Below are positions 15,721 to 25,980 of a stretch of 64,000 bases of DNA, piece by piece. A model generated the notes under the pieces. The model worked only from the letters and a program-made list of their open reading frames with translations. It was not told the origin of the DNA and ran no database searches. The first letter of the stretch is position 1, and each line of letters opens with the position of its first letter. This DNA comes from an uncultured Bacteroidales bacterium (GTDB lineage: Bacteria > Bacteroidota > Bacteroidia > Bacteroidales > Paludibacteraceae). The translations under genes were made by a program, and so were the position numbers. The DNA is taken from assembly GCA_902799555.1 (NCBI GenBank), contig CADCBB010000004.1:1-64000 (forward strand), in the 5' to 3' direction.

Positions 15721-17050
15721 GTACGTTTTCTATTTCATTGGAGACGGTATGGGTGCAAACCAGGTATTGGGCGCAGAGATGTACCGTTCGGCCATTAAGG
15801 GTGAACCCTTGGGACGCGTACAGACGCTGATGACCACATTCCCCTATTCAGGACATGCGTCCAGTTATTCAAAGAGTAACGGCATTACGGACTCTGCGGC
15901 TGCAGGTACATGTCTGGCAACCGGCAGTAAGACCACGAACGGCACTTTAGGGCTCGATGAGAAAGGAGAGCAATTAAAGACGATCGCAGAGATTTTGAAA
16001 GAAGAGGGCTGGGGCATCGGTATCATGACCACCGTAGCGATCGACCATGCAACACCGGCGGCTTTCTACGCGCACGTACCTACGCGCGACGCGTATTATA
16101 CAATAGGAGAGCAATTGGCTGAGAGCAAGTTTGACTTCTTCGGCGGCGCAGGATTTCATCATCCCAACGGCAAAAACGATGATAAGGAAAAGAACCTCTA
16201 TCGCTTGGCGGAGGAGGCCGGCTATGCTGTAGCACACGGCTATAAGGAAGCGCAAGAGAAGATGGATGCCGAGAAACTTATCCTAGTGCAAGCGACAGAT
16301 GATCAGGGACCGAAGCATGGCAGTAACCTATCCTATGCGATCGACCGCAAAGAAGGCGATTTGACCTTGACGGAGATCGTAAGTACGGCGATTCCTTTCT
16401 TGGAGAAGCGCTATGATCGATTCTTTATGATGGTAGAAGGCGGTATGATCGATTACGCGTGCCATGGGGATGATGCGGCTACCGCTTTCGGTGAGGTATG
16501 GGATATGGACGAGGCGATGCACGTTGCTTATGCGTTCTACAAGGCCCATCCGGACGAGACGCTTATCGTGGTGACGGCAGACCATGAGACCGGAGGTCTA
16601 GCTTTGGGAAACAGCGACTATACTTTGCATTTGGACTTGCTGCAAAACCAAAAATGCTCGGCATGGGTATTGAGCGATTTGTTCACCCAGCTGTTTAAGA
16701 AGAACAAGAAACCGAGCTGGGAGCAAGTGAAGGCCATTTATAAGGAATATTTAGGTTTCTGGGAGACGGTAGAGATCAGTGCGGAAGAAGAGCAAGCGTT
16801 AAAGGCGGTTTATGTCAAAGCGGTTAAGGGCAAGAGCAAGGACACGAAGACGATGTATAAGTCGATCAACAAATTAGGCGACAAAGGCATCGCATTGCTC
16901 AACAAGAAAGCACATATCGGCTGGACGACTCGCGCACACAGCGCACACGCTGTTCCTATCTTTGCGATCGGTCAAAAGGCTGAACTATTCAGCGGGTGGA
17001 AAGATAATACGGATATCGCACCGACGATTCTCAAAGCAATTAAAGAGTAG
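15656..17050 (+). CDS. Secreted alkaline phosphatase (PhoA family)
   Basis: 464 residues. Signal peptide MKRTILLAALLIVALAVSA. Metal Asp in FIGDGMGANQV (D30), nucleophile Ser in GITDSAAAGTCLATG (S80), further metal ligands in DHATPAAFYAH, MVEGGMIDYACHGDD, VTADHETGG, and the final His in TRAHSAHAVP. It releases phosphate from monoesters in the periplasm. The start is inside the previous gene (65-base overlap), but the signal peptide makes ATG 15656 convincing. A hairpin at 17099-17124 follows. Confidence 0.93.
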   Translation: MKRTILLAALLIVALAVSAEIKYVFYFIGDGMGANQVLGAEMYRSAIKGEPLGRVQTLMTTFPYSGHASSYSKSNGITDSAAAGTCLATGSKTTNGTLGLDEKGEQLKTIAEILKEEGWGIGIMTTVAIDHATPAAFYAHVPTRDAYYTIGEQLAESKFDFFGGAGFHHPNGKNDDKEKNLYRLAEEAGYAVAHGYKEAQEKMDAEKLILVQATDDQGPKHGSNLSYAIDRKEGDLTLTEIVSTAIPFLEKRYDRFFMMVEGGMIDYACHGDDAATAFGEVWDMDEAMHVAYAFYKAHPDETLIVVTADHETGGLALGNSDYTLHLDLLQNQKCSAWVLSDLFTQLFKKNKKPSWEQVKAIYKEYLGFWETVEISAEEEQALKAVYVKAVKGKSKDTKTMYKSINKLGDKGIALLNKKAHIGWTTRAHSAHAVPIFAIGQKAELFSGWKDNTDIAPTILKAIKE

Positions 17051-17098
17051 GTCCAAAAAGACCCAAAATGATCCCAAAAATCGTTTGTGGATAAAAAA

Positions 17099-17124
17099 GA
17101 GGGGCGGCCCAAAGGCTGCCCCTC
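17099..17124. terminator. bidirectional terminator between phosphatase and giant secreted protein
   Basis: GAGGGGC-G-GCC, loop CAAA, GGC-T-GCCCCTC: a long G/C-rich stem between two convergent genes, with A-rich sequence on the left and AATTTG on the right. Confidence 0.75.
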
Positions 17125-17144
17125 AATTTGTATGGGATATGTAA

Positions 17145-20100
17145 TTATTTAACTAATTGACCCATGATAGTGTAGGTCTTCTCACCCTTGATGATGAGGA
17201 GTTGACCGTCACGGAGGATCTTCACTGCCTCAACAGCGGCATTGACATTGTCGATGTCGGTATGAGAAGTCGGAACGACATAGATGCAAGCTGCGAACCA
17301 GCCTTCTTCGCCGTTATAATTCGGGCGGAAGTACATAGTCGTTGCACCAGTATGGTTCTGATCTACTATGTAGTTACCACCTTCATTCGGGAACCAGGTC
17401 TTGATTGCGTCGTTCTCAACCTCAACCACCTTGATCTCGTCACCCTCAGCGAGGTTGATCGGGAGTTGGTACTCGGTATTGTTGTCCGGGTTCAGAGCGA
17501 AGAGGTTCTCCGCAGCCGGAGTCCACTCGTTCATTGTACCTACGAGGTAGTAACCATTTGCGAGAACCGGTTCCGGTTTCGCCGGATAAACGATAGCAGC
17601 AGAGTCGTTAGCGAAGTACCAGTAGAAGGTGTACTCACCATCGATGTCAGCCTCGAAGGTCATGTTTGCCTCGTTGTTCTCAGTGATGCCAGCTGCACCC
17701 GGGAAGCCACGATGATAACGATAGCCATTCGAACGCCATTCACCATTGATGATGAACTTGAACTCATAATTGCCCGCGCTAATGTTCTCTACGGTGAGCG
17801 ATGCATAGGTCTTGTCGTCGGAAAGAACAAACGGAATCTCAGCTGCCCAATTGTTCATCGAACCCATAACGGCCACGGTAGGATCTACCACCGGTGCACT
17901 TCCTTCTGCATTGTAAACGGTGAAGATGATCGGGTTACCGTCGCATACAATAGATACTTCGGTCTCAACATCGGTGAATGCCGAGCAGTAGAGCAGCATG
18001 CCGGCGCCCTGGATAGCGTACGTACCCTCCGTCATGGATATTTCTCCAAAGGCAGCGCTCGGGAAGGTTACATAGATACCTGCCTCTGTGCCGAAGCTGT
18101 TCTGGATGTTAATCACGCTCGGATATTGACCCTCTTTGCAGAGTTTGAATTGATCAGCAAGTTCAGGTACGTCAGAGCCGATGAAGTCGATATGATCCCA
18201 GTCACATCCCTGCGGTGCATTTTCTGCCACATAGATGCATTGAGCATACCAGTCTTCTCCACCTTGATAGTCCGGACGGAAATAGATATCCTTCTCACCA
18301 GCGTGAGCAGCGTCAACAACATAGTTTTCCGCATCAGCGGGGTACCAGACTGTTTCTTCGCCTTCCATAACACGGATCACCTTGAGCGAGTCTTTCTCCG
18401 CAAGCGTAGCGGTGAGTACATACTCTGCGTCATTGTTCGGGTTAAGAGCGAACTTATAAGCCTCGGCTGCGGTCCACTCGTTGAAGTTACCAACGAGGTA
18501 GAATGCAGGCTTCGGAGCGTTAGCAGCGTTGTAGATATTGATGATGTACTCAACGTCCTGGCAAACGATCGAGATCTCGTTGTACTCTTGCGTGAGAGCA
18601 GAGAGGTAAACCAAGAGACCTGCACCTTCTGTTACATAGGAGCCTTCCTCAAGAGAGATAGCACCCCAAGCTGCACTCGGGAAGGTCATATAGATACCCT
18701 TCTCAGCAGCCCAACTCGGTTTTTGTACATTGATGACACTGACAGCTTCGCTCTCTTTGCAAACCTTGATTTGCTCATTCGAGCCTTCCAGCCAAGCGAT
18801 GTTGTTCCAGTCGCAAGTGAACGGAGCAGCATTAGCCTCAATATAGATATTGTTGCCCCATGCCTCTTGATACGTTGGATTGAAGTAGATGGTCTTCACG
18901 CCGGCATGTGCAGCATCAACTACGTAGTTGTCGCCATTCGGATACCAGTCTGTGATCTCATCATTAACGACCTTAACAACCTTAATCGAGTCACTCTCCT
19001 CCAAGGTTACCTTAGCGAGGAAGTACTCACCCTCGGTCTCCGGATTTGCCGTGAACAGACGCTCAGCAGCGGGAGTCCAGTTGTACTTGTTACCTACGAG
19101 GTAGAAGCCATTCTCCAGAACCGGAACATAAGGTGCGCCCCAGTAACCCGGGCAGTAGTCTTTACCTTCTTCAGGCCAGCCGGTGATGGTATAGATCATG
19201 GTCTCCTTGTCGATGAGCATTTTATCGGTGTGATTCCAGATGATGCTCTGATCTTCTATCGACGGAGCAGCAGCCTCACCATTGAAGCGTGCAAATCCGA
19301 TGCTATCAGCAGCTGCAGGGATGTTTCCGACAACAGTGTCTGTACCAACGAACCAGTCGCTAACAACACCATCCTCCATTACTTCGCCTTCGTTCCAGGT
19401 AACCGCAGCGAACTTAGCACCATCTACGTTCCAAACACCCGGAACGAGACGGATCTCAGTCATCGGGACAACCGGTTTCTCCGGGAAGATAGCAACGAGC
19501 GAGTCGTTTGCGAAGAACCATTTGAAGGTATAGATACCATCAATGTCTGCCTTGAGGGTCATGTTACCCTCTTCGTTACCAGCAACGATAGCAGTCGGAT
19601 TCTCACGACTGATCGTACCTGCATTCGAACGCCATTCACCATTGATGAACATCTTGAATGCATAGTTGCCATGATGGATATCTTCGATCGTCAGGGAAGC
19701 AGACTGTTTGTCAGCAGCCAATTCGAACGGAGTTTCATTCCATTCCATGATCTCAAGACGAACAGAAGCGGTAGGATCCGGAGCAACGTACTCAGCAATC
19801 ATAATTGCCGTTACAACGCTGTCTGCCGGGTTGAACGAGAAGCGGATCGTGTCGTTGAGCTTGATCTTAGCACCTGCGATAGGCAGCGCACCTTCGATCT
19901 CCTCATTGCTGTAGAACAGATTGTCCTCATCAGCAGCCTTGTCGTTGATGTTAATACCGGTACCTTTGTAAACGATGGTGTCGGTCAACCACAGGCCTTC
20001 TGCCTCCGTCAGTTTAACCCACTCCCAAGCCTCTGCGTACTTAGCATAGTACTCTTTCGGTGCCGGATTCTCTGCGATGAAGATGTTTCCTCCCCATTCC

Positions 20101-22691
20101 TTTTGATAATTCGGGTTGAAGTAGATCGTCTTCGTACCTGCGTGGTTCGCATCAACTACATAGTTGTTGCCTTCCGGATACCAGTTCAGGAGTTGGTCAT
20201 TCTCTACGTAAACCACTTTGAGCGAATCATCTGCAGCCAAAACAACGCTATCCAGGAAGAACTCACCTTCGGTCTCAGGGTTTGCCTTGAACAGACGCTC
20301 AGCAGCCGGAGTCCAGTTGTACTGGTTACCGACGAGGTAGTAGCCATCTGTGAATTGAGGAACATATACGTAGAAGTTACCGATGAGTTTGAATACCTCA
20401 GGTTGCTCTTCAGCAGCCGGGATATAGATAACGGTTACTTGACCAGCCTCTGCGAGTTGGAAGCCGATGCTGTGGTTTCCGAACTCGTCGGGTAGCTCGA
20501 TCAAACCGGCAGCGGTATCGGTGAGGTGACGGAAGTCACGATGGTTCTCCCAAGTACCCTCCAACGAGAGTCGCATGATATAGTCCTGACCTGCTTTAAG
20601 GTTGAGGACAGTAGTATCCTTGAAGGAAGGAATAGCGTCCGGTGTCCAAGCCTTGTCAGCCGTTGCACCAGCGTCTACCACGAATGCGGAGTCACCGATG
20701 AGGTAATATTTAGCTACCGGAGCTACGTAGAAGTTACCGATGAGTTTGAATACTTCAGGTTGCTCCTCTGCTGCAGCCTTGTAAATTACCTTAACGACAC
20801 CAGCTTCATTGAGTTTGAAGCCGATGTTGTGATCATCAGAGAGGTCAAGCAGACCTTCGGTCTTCTCAGTCAGTTCGTTATAGCCTTTAACATTGTTCTC
20901 ACCTTCCCAAGTACCGTTCACAGTAACTTTGAGAACGTAGTCAATGTCAGCCTCAAGGTTCAGTTCGAGTGTATCAGCCTCAGACTTAATAGCAGAAGGA
21001 TTCCACTCTTTGTCTTGACCAACGAGAGCCGCATTACCTGTTACATAGAACTTAGCAGGAACAACAACCGGGTCACCACCTTGGGTCTTCGGATAAACGC
21101 GTACGTTGCGCAGATAGATACGCTCGGTACCGGATTGAGCGATCGTGATCGAGCTCACTTCGCCCTCCGGAGTGATCTTGCAATCCTGCGGAACTTTGTT
21201 ACCTGCGGTCAGGTCAAACTCTGTACCGTTGACCGTGATTTTTGCAGCATTGTTTCCATACTGGGTAGCATTGACGATGATCGAATCCACTTCAATAGCT
21301 TGTGCTAAAGTGAATGCGAGCGTGCCTTGTGCAGAGCTGGTACCAAACTTAACACTGGAGTTATCGTCTGCAATCGGACGACCGGCATATACCTTGGTAG
21401 CCGTTTCTACAGATGCCACATAGGGAGCACTAGCGGCATCAAAGATAGCAGCAACGTCTGCGGCGAAAGCTGCGGAAGCATCTTTACCGGACTCACCGGT
21501 TCCGTTGAACTTCAATACGAACGGTTGAGTAAAGTCAGCAACAGGAGCCGGTTGGTTCTCACCCATCCAGATATATCCACCGAACTCAGCCCATGCCTCG
21601 TTACCGGCAGGACGGAAATAGATATCTTTCTCACCTGCGTGCAGTGCGTCAACGATGTAGTTACCACCTTCAGCAGGATACCACGTAGTGGTTTCACCTT
21701 CCACTTTAATGACTTTGATCTCGTCACCGACAGCAAGGGTTGTATGCAGCAGATACTCACCCTCAGTCTCAGCAGCAGCAAACTTATAAGCCTCAGCAGC
21801 TTGCCACTCGTTCATCGTACCTACGAGGTAGTATGCAGCCTCAACAGGAGCCGGAGGTTCGGGAGTCTCGCCGTAAACAGACCAAGTTCCATTCGACCAA
21901 TCGGTCATGGTAAAGAGGTTCTTGTCAGCAGGGATCGTCTGATCAGTCGATTGGTTCCACTTTGTATCCCAATTGATAGCCTCGCTACCCGGAGCCATAC
22001 GAACGAATAAAATGCTGGTGTTGTCGCTCGGAATAGCAGCCGAATACACATCACCTTCTACTTGTGTCATCAGCACATCAGCTTCGGTACCTCCCCATGC
22101 GTGAACAAAGAACACAGCGTCAGCTTGGTTCCACAGACTTGCTCCACCACCATTCAGATAAATGGTACGGGTAGTCGGTTGCGGATCTTCACCGCCACCT
22201 TGCTGTGATTTCAGCACACCGGTAATAACAATCGAGTTAATACCTGCACCGTGGGTCGAACCTGCAGAAGTAGCATTCGTACAGGTTACCACGAAGTTAC
22301 CTGTAGAAAGGTCACCCACCTCGTAATTAATTACATCAAGCGCTGTTGTTGCGGACGTACCCGAAGCTACGGCATTTCCGATAGCCTCACCGTCAAACGT
22401 AACAGCGATCTCCGCTTTCGAACCGGAAAGGGTTCCATAGCGACGCGCCTTAATGGCAACAGAAATAGATTCGTACTGCGACAAATCCACTTCTGGAGAA
22501 GTGATGTTTTCATCGGCACCAATGATAATACAATCGGAACGACTTACGCCGGTAGCGGTAGTAGTCCAACCTTCGGTGTAGGTGGCATTCTTACCATTGA
22601 ATGTACCACTTGCTATCTGCACGGGTTCGTCAGCAAACACGAGCGCGATAGAAGCAAGCATCACCATCATTAAAGAAAAGAATTTTCTCAT
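17145..22691 (-). CDS. Giant modular secreted protein, putative alpha-glucan-binding, T9SS-type tail
   Basis: 1848 residues. Signal peptide MRKFFSLMMVMLASIALVFA. The rest is beta-sandwich modules of several repeating types. Type A (about 95 residues, YLVGxxNxWxxAAE ... WYP ... YVVDAxHAG ... IYFxPxY) occurs five times. Type B (GSMNNWAAEIPF ... FKFIINGEWRSN) occurs twice. Type C (CDW..I ... INIQ..... GIYVTFPSAA ... EGAG) occurs twice. Another, type D (EEQPEVFKLIGNFYV), occurs twice. Type A/B modules resemble SusE/SusF and CBM48-like starch-binding folds. The C terminus (AVKILRDGQLLIIKG ... GQLVK) resembles a short type IX sorting tail. It is likely exported to the cell surface; glycan binding is inferred. 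Confidence 0.8.
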   Translation of the reverse strand: MRKFFSLMMVMLASIALVFADEPVQIASGTFNGKNATYTEGWTTTATGVSRSDCIIIGADENITSPEVDLSQYESISVAIKARRYGTLSGSKAEIAVTFDGEAIGNAVASGTSATTALDVINYEVGDLSTGNFVVTCTNATSAGSTHGAGINSIVITGVLKSQQGGGEDPQPTTRTIYLNGGGASLWNQADAVFFVHAWGGTEADVLMTQVEGDVYSAAIPSDNTSILFVRMAPGSEAINWDTKWNQSTDQTIPADKNLFTMTDWSNGTWSVYGETPEPPAPVEAAYYLVGTMNEWQAAEAYKFAAAETEGEYLLHTTLAVGDEIKVIKVEGETTTWYPAEGGNYIVDALHAGEKDIYFRPAGNEAWAEFGGYIWMGENQPAPVADFTQPFVLKFNGTGESGKDASAAFAADVAAIFDAASAPYVASVETATKVYAGRPIADDNSSVKFGTSSAQGTLAFTLAQAIEVDSIIVNATQYGNNAAKITVNGTEFDLTAGNKVPQDCKITPEGEVSSITIAQSGTERIYLRNVRVYPKTQGGDPVVVPAKFYVTGNAALVGQDKEWNPSAIKSEADTLELNLEADIDYVLKVTVNGTWEGENNVKGYNELTEKTEGLLDLSDDHNIGFKLNEAGVVKVIYKAAAEEQPEVFKLIGNFYVAPVAKYYLIGDSAFVVDAGATADKAWTPDAIPSFKDTTVLNLKAGQDYIMRLSLEGTWENHRDFRHLTDTAAGLIELPDEFGNHSIGFQLAEAGQVTVIYIPAAEEQPEVFKLIGNFYVYVPQFTDGYYLVGNQYNWTPAAERLFKANPETEGEFFLDSVVLAADDSLKVVYVENDQLLNWYPEGNNYVVDANHAGTKTIYFNPNYQKEWGGNIFIAENPAPKEYYAKYAEAWEWVKLTEAEGLWLTDTIVYKGTGININDKAADEDNLFYSNEEIEGALPIAGAKIKLNDTIRFSFNPADSVVTAIMIAEYVAPDPTASVRLEIMEWNETPFELAADKQSASLTIEDIHHGNYAFKMFINGEWRSNAGTISRENPTAIVAGNEEGNMTLKADIDGIYTFKWFFANDSLVAIFPEKPVVPMTEIRLVPGVWNVDGAKFAAVTWNEGEVMEDGVVSDWFVGTDTVVGNIPAAADSIGFARFNGEAAAPSIEDQSIIWNHTDKMLIDKETMIYTITGWPEEGKDYCPGYWGAPYVPVLENGFYLVGNKYNWTPAAERLFTANPETEGEYFLAKVTLEESDSIKVVKVVNDEITDWYPNGDNYVVDAAHAGVKTIYFNPTYQEAWGNNIYIEANAAPFTCDWNNIAWLEGSNEQIKVCKESEAVSVINVQKPSWAAEKGIYMTFPSAAWGAISLEEGSYVTEGAGLLVYLSALTQEYNEISIVCQDVEYIINIYNAANAPKPAFYLVGNFNEWTAAEAYKFALNPNNDAEYVLTATLAEKDSLKVIRVMEGEETVWYPADAENYVVDAAHAGEKDIYFRPDYQGGEDWYAQCIYVAENAPQGCDWDHIDFIGSDVPELADQFKLCKEGQYPSVINIQNSFGTEAGIYVTFPSAAFGEISMTEGTYAIQGAGMLLYCSAFTDVETEVSIVCDGNPIIFTVYNAEGSAPVVDPTVAVMGSMNNWAAEIPFVLSDDKTYASLTVENISAGNYEFKFIINGEWRSNGYRYHRGFPGAAGITENNEANMTFEADIDGEYTFYWYFANDSAAIVYPAKPEPVLANGYYLVGTMNEWTPAAENLFALNPDNNTEYQLPINLAEGDEIKVVEVENDAIKTWFPNEGGNYIVDQNHTGATTMYFRPNYNGEEGWFAACIYVVPTSHTDIDNVNAAVEAVKILRDGQLLIIKGEKTYTIMGQLVK

Positions 22692-22764
22692 GATTTTTGA
22701 TTTTTGTTAAACAAAAAGATTAGTTAATAAATGTTAATAATGTTTCTTAATAAAACATGTGTAA

Positions 22765-22790
22765 GAGAGGGAGCGATCAAACTCCCTCTC
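22765..22790 (-). terminator. hairpin after the 1017-residue secreted protein
   Basis: GAGAGGGAG, 8-base loop, CTCCCTCTC, 21 bases past the stop codon on the minus strand. It is nearly identical in design to the hairpin at 25940-25965. Confidence 0.7.
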
Positions 22791-22810
22791 CTTAATTATA
22801 CACACGCGCG

Positions 22811-25800
22811 TTAACGTACGATGGTACCTTGTGCATTGTAGAGCACGCCGTTCATCTCGATGAAGAGTTGACCGTTCACAATGCGCTTGATAGCCTTGTT
22901 CTCCACAGCGGTGTTGTCAATACCGTCACCTATCGGGAAGGCGATCGAAAGAGTATTGGTCTCGAAGGTCCAAGTGAAGATATAGTCACCTGCTACATCA
23001 GCAACGAGATGCATGTTGTCCAAGTTGCCGGTCATCTCAGCAGCCGTTGCATTCTCACGAGTGAACTCATGTGCATTCGAACGCCAGTCACCACCGTTGA
23101 TGACAACCTTGAACTCATAGGTCTGTGCTGCCAGGTTGAGTGTAAGGGAAGCCGTTGCTTTGTCCTCTGCAAGAACCATTACATCAGCCGAAGCATTCCA
23201 GCTGTTCATCGAACCTGCAATCGAAACAACAGGATCAACCTGAGCGTCACCGGTCTTAACAGCGTCACCAGCTACTACGTTGCCTTCCGGATTGTAGGTG
23301 ATAGTGATGGTGTAAACACCTGCCTCCGGGATAACGAGTTGATAGTTCTCTGCCGGATAGCAAACTGTCCAAGCGTGATCCTCTACGACCTTGAACTCAA
23401 CGTTGCCAGCCGGAAGAGTAATCTCCGTCTTCTCCCACTTGTAGGTACCGTCCTCAAGCTTCGTCATGTCGTTAGCCGTATTTGCCGGATCCCATGCGGT
23501 ACCGAACAAGTCAGCGTTACCACCTGCTACAGTGTAGGTATGCTCTACCGGCTGCGGAGCTGCAGCAGCGTTATAAACGGTGAAGACGATGTCGTTACCA
23601 TCCCAGTTAACAGTTACTTCGGTGTATTCCTGAGTAAATGCAGAGAGATAGAGTACCATACCAGCACCTTCGATCACGTATTGTCCTTCAGCGAGAGAGA
23701 TCTCACCAAATACAGCGCTCGGGAAGGTAACATAGATACCTGTTTCAGCAGCGAAGCCCGGAGTTTGGATGTTCACTACACTCGGTTGCTCACCGACTTT
23801 GCAAACTTTGAATTGATTCGAGTGGGTCTGCTCAGTACTACCGTCACCAAGGAAGTCGATAGCATCCCAGTCACATTCTTGCGGTTGGGGCTCATCACCA
23901 CCTGCAGCCTTGAATGCAAATGCATAGAAGTTCATACCTGCGGTATAGCGAACTACTACTTCGCCGGCAGCAACAGTTACATCTACATACGGATAAACCT
24001 TAACGGTATTCTCACCTTCTTGAACCTCAATAGCTTGCGACTCTTGAACAATCTGGTTGTACAAAGTCTCTCCACCTTGGATAACTATAAGAGCACGGTC
24101 GGTTGCACCATTCGAACCGGTACGCGGAGCGATACGAAGGGTACCTGCCTCCGGGATGTTCAGCGTGAAGTAGTTCTTGTCAGAACCAGAAGCGCCACCT
24201 GATTTGATGCGGAAGTTGTACATCGTGTAAGCCTCAGCGGTACCGAAGCGGCAGTCATTAGCGTCGATCGCCATCTTGTTACCTGAGTCATGGAGCGTAA
24301 GCGCGAATTCCGTACCCAGAACTGTATAAGAAGCCTCCTCTGCGATGTCATCAGCAGCGGCAGCCTCTGCGAATTTAATCTCAGCCCACTCGTCAACAAT
24401 CGGAGTCTCGGGAACTGCTACATAGAAATAGCCACCAAACTCAGCCCAGTCAGCCTTGTAGTCCGGTTGGAAATAGATAGTTACATCACCTGCGTGAGCA
24501 GCGTCAACCACGTAGTTGTCACCACCGGGATACCAAGCGGTAATCTCACCATTCAGATAGTTAATTACCTTGAACTCGTCAGCAACTGCCAAGGTGGTCT
24601 CGAGCATGAACTCTGCAGGGTTAGCAGGGTTTCCAACAAATTTGTAACCTTCAGCAGCACCCCAGCCGTTCATTGTACCAGCGAGGTAGAAACCATTCTC
24701 CAAAACAGCAGTAAGAGTAACACCAGCTACTTTACCGGAAGACCACTCTTGTGTATTACGCAGTTTAAGCGTGTAGTCACCAGCGTCAGCAAAAGCAAGC
24801 ATGCCATCCAAAGCGATTTCATCTGCAGCCCAAGTTTTTCCTTCCGGTTGAGTAAGAGAAGCCACAAGTGTTTCGCCATTATAGAGATCGAGAACGAACT
24901 CATGGCCACCTTCTACACCATTCAGAGCACCTTTTACTTGGCAAGCCTTGGTTACGTGAATATCCCAAGAAGCGGTACCGTAGTTCTTGTTATGACCACC
25001 GTCTCCATAGAGTTTGTAATCCTCATTTTTCCAAATAGCACCCTCAAGGTGAGCTTTCTTTCCGGAAAGAACATAAGGTTCAGCAAAGTCCACATTCGGA
25101 ACAACAGGAGCAATAACGGTAACAGCGCATGTAGCAGATTGTTCACCAGCTGATGCGGTAATGTTAGCCGTACCGGCAGCGACAGCGGTTACAAAACCAT
25201 TCTCACTAACGGTAGCTACTTCCGGGTCGCTAGTTGCCCAAGTTACCGTAGGATCGGTAGCATTCTCCGGACTAACGGTTGCGACAAGGAGTTCAACCTC
25301 TTCTGCTTCCAATGTTACTTCGGTTTTGTTGAGTTCTACGGAAGAAACAGCAACAATCTCCGAAGGAGCATCAGCGGAATAAGTAAGGATAACATTCTTG
25401 ATAGCGCCTTTACCCCAGTCGCGGTTATTCCGTAATTCTACGGTATAAACACCTGCGACAGGAAGAAGGATAGTACCTTCTAATGTCTTCACTTGCTCCG
25501 AAGCGGTATTTTCGCCACCTTCAGAAAGTGTACCTCTAATGTTTTGATTAGCGTCCAGGATTTTTACTTCAAAATTGTGCTTGTTAGAAGCGATCACCGG
25601 ACCTAAGTCCAACGAAACAGAAACATAGCAACCACGCGAAGCTTCAACCGTCCAAGTTGCCAAGGCATTGGAACTTAAACTGACATCACTCCAAGCGATG
25701 TGATGCGGTTCCGCATTCACATCAAGGTAGAAATTGCTACTGGATCCGCCGGTAAGAACGGCATCATCCGCTGCACAGTTGTAACCCGGCGCAGCAAAAT

Positions 25801-25864
25801 CCGTTTGAGCGCACACAGCCCCTGCAAACAGTAAAGCTGTGAAGATCGAGAGAATCTTTCTCAT
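22811..25864 (-). CDS. Modular secreted protein with BIG2 domain and T9SS-type tail
   Basis: 1017 residues. Signal peptide MRKILSIFTALLFAGAVCAQ. Modules: a beta-sandwich (about 20-165), a BIG2-type Ig domain (VSSVELNKTEVTLEAEE ... TWATSDPEVATVSENG), a second copy of the first module, one type A module (FYLAGTMNGWGAAEGYKF), a type C module (CDWDAIDFLG), a YTVAGGNADLFG module shared with the next paralogue, and a type B module (AGSMNSWNA). The tail is KAIKRIVNGQLFIEMNG ... GTIVR. It is a paralogue of its two neighbours by domain shuffling. Glycan binding is likely but unproven. Confidence 0.8.
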   Translation of the reverse strand: MRKILSIFTALLFAGAVCAQTDFAAPGYNCAADDAVLTGGSSSNFYLDVNAEPHHIAWSDVSLSSNALATWTVEASRGCYVSVSLDLGPVIASNKHNFEVKILDANQNIRGTLSEGGENTASEQVKTLEGTILLPVAGVYTVELRNNRDWGKGAIKNVILTYSADAPSEIVAVSSVELNKTEVTLEAEEVELLVATVSPENATDPTVTWATSDPEVATVSENGFVTAVAAGTANITASAGEQSATCAVTVIAPVVPNVDFAEPYVLSGKKAHLEGAIWKNEDYKLYGDGGHNKNYGTASWDIHVTKACQVKGALNGVEGGHEFVLDLYNGETLVASLTQPEGKTWAADEIALDGMLAFADAGDYTLKLRNTQEWSSGKVAGVTLTAVLENGFYLAGTMNGWGAAEGYKFVGNPANPAEFMLETTLAVADEFKVINYLNGEITAWYPGGDNYVVDAAHAGDVTIYFQPDYKADWAEFGGYFYVAVPETPIVDEWAEIKFAEAAAADDIAEEASYTVLGTEFALTLHDSGNKMAIDANDCRFGTAEAYTMYNFRIKSGGASGSDKNYFTLNIPEAGTLRIAPRTGSNGATDRALIVIQGGETLYNQIVQESQAIEVQEGENTVKVYPYVDVTVAAGEVVVRYTAGMNFYAFAFKAAGGDEPQPQECDWDAIDFLGDGSTEQTHSNQFKVCKVGEQPSVVNIQTPGFAAETGIYVTFPSAVFGEISLAEGQYVIEGAGMVLYLSAFTQEYTEVTVNWDGNDIVFTVYNAAAAPQPVEHTYTVAGGNADLFGTAWDPANTANDMTKLEDGTYKWEKTEITLPAGNVEFKVVEDHAWTVCYPAENYQLVIPEAGVYTITITYNPEGNVVAGDAVKTGDAQVDPVVSIAGSMNSWNASADVMVLAEDKATASLTLNLAAQTYEFKVVINGGDWRSNAHEFTRENATAAEMTGNLDNMHLVADVAGDYIFTWTFETNTLSIAFPIGDGIDNTAVENKAIKRIVNGQLFIEMNGVLYNAQGTIVR

Positions 25865-25939
25865 GATACTTTGATTTTTGGTTAAACAATCAGTTAATTA
25901 ATAAGTTGTTATCAATACATAAAATGTATTTTGTAGTAA

Positions 25940-25965
25940 GAGAGGGAACGATCAGGTTCCCTCTC
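25940..25965 (-). terminator. hairpin after the 866-residue secreted protein
   Basis: GAGAGGGAAC, loop GATCAG, GTTCCCTCTC, 15 bases past the stop on the minus strand. It is homologous in position and sequence to 22765-22790. Confidence 0.7.
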
Positions 25966-25980
25966 CTAATAGGGTGCTCA

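Noticed and set aside
17157..20495. Open frame of 1112 codons on the plus strand opposite the giant secreted protein
   Set aside because: It is a codon-bias shadow: no signal, promoter or recognisable domain, and its composition follows the reverse complement of the repeat modules.
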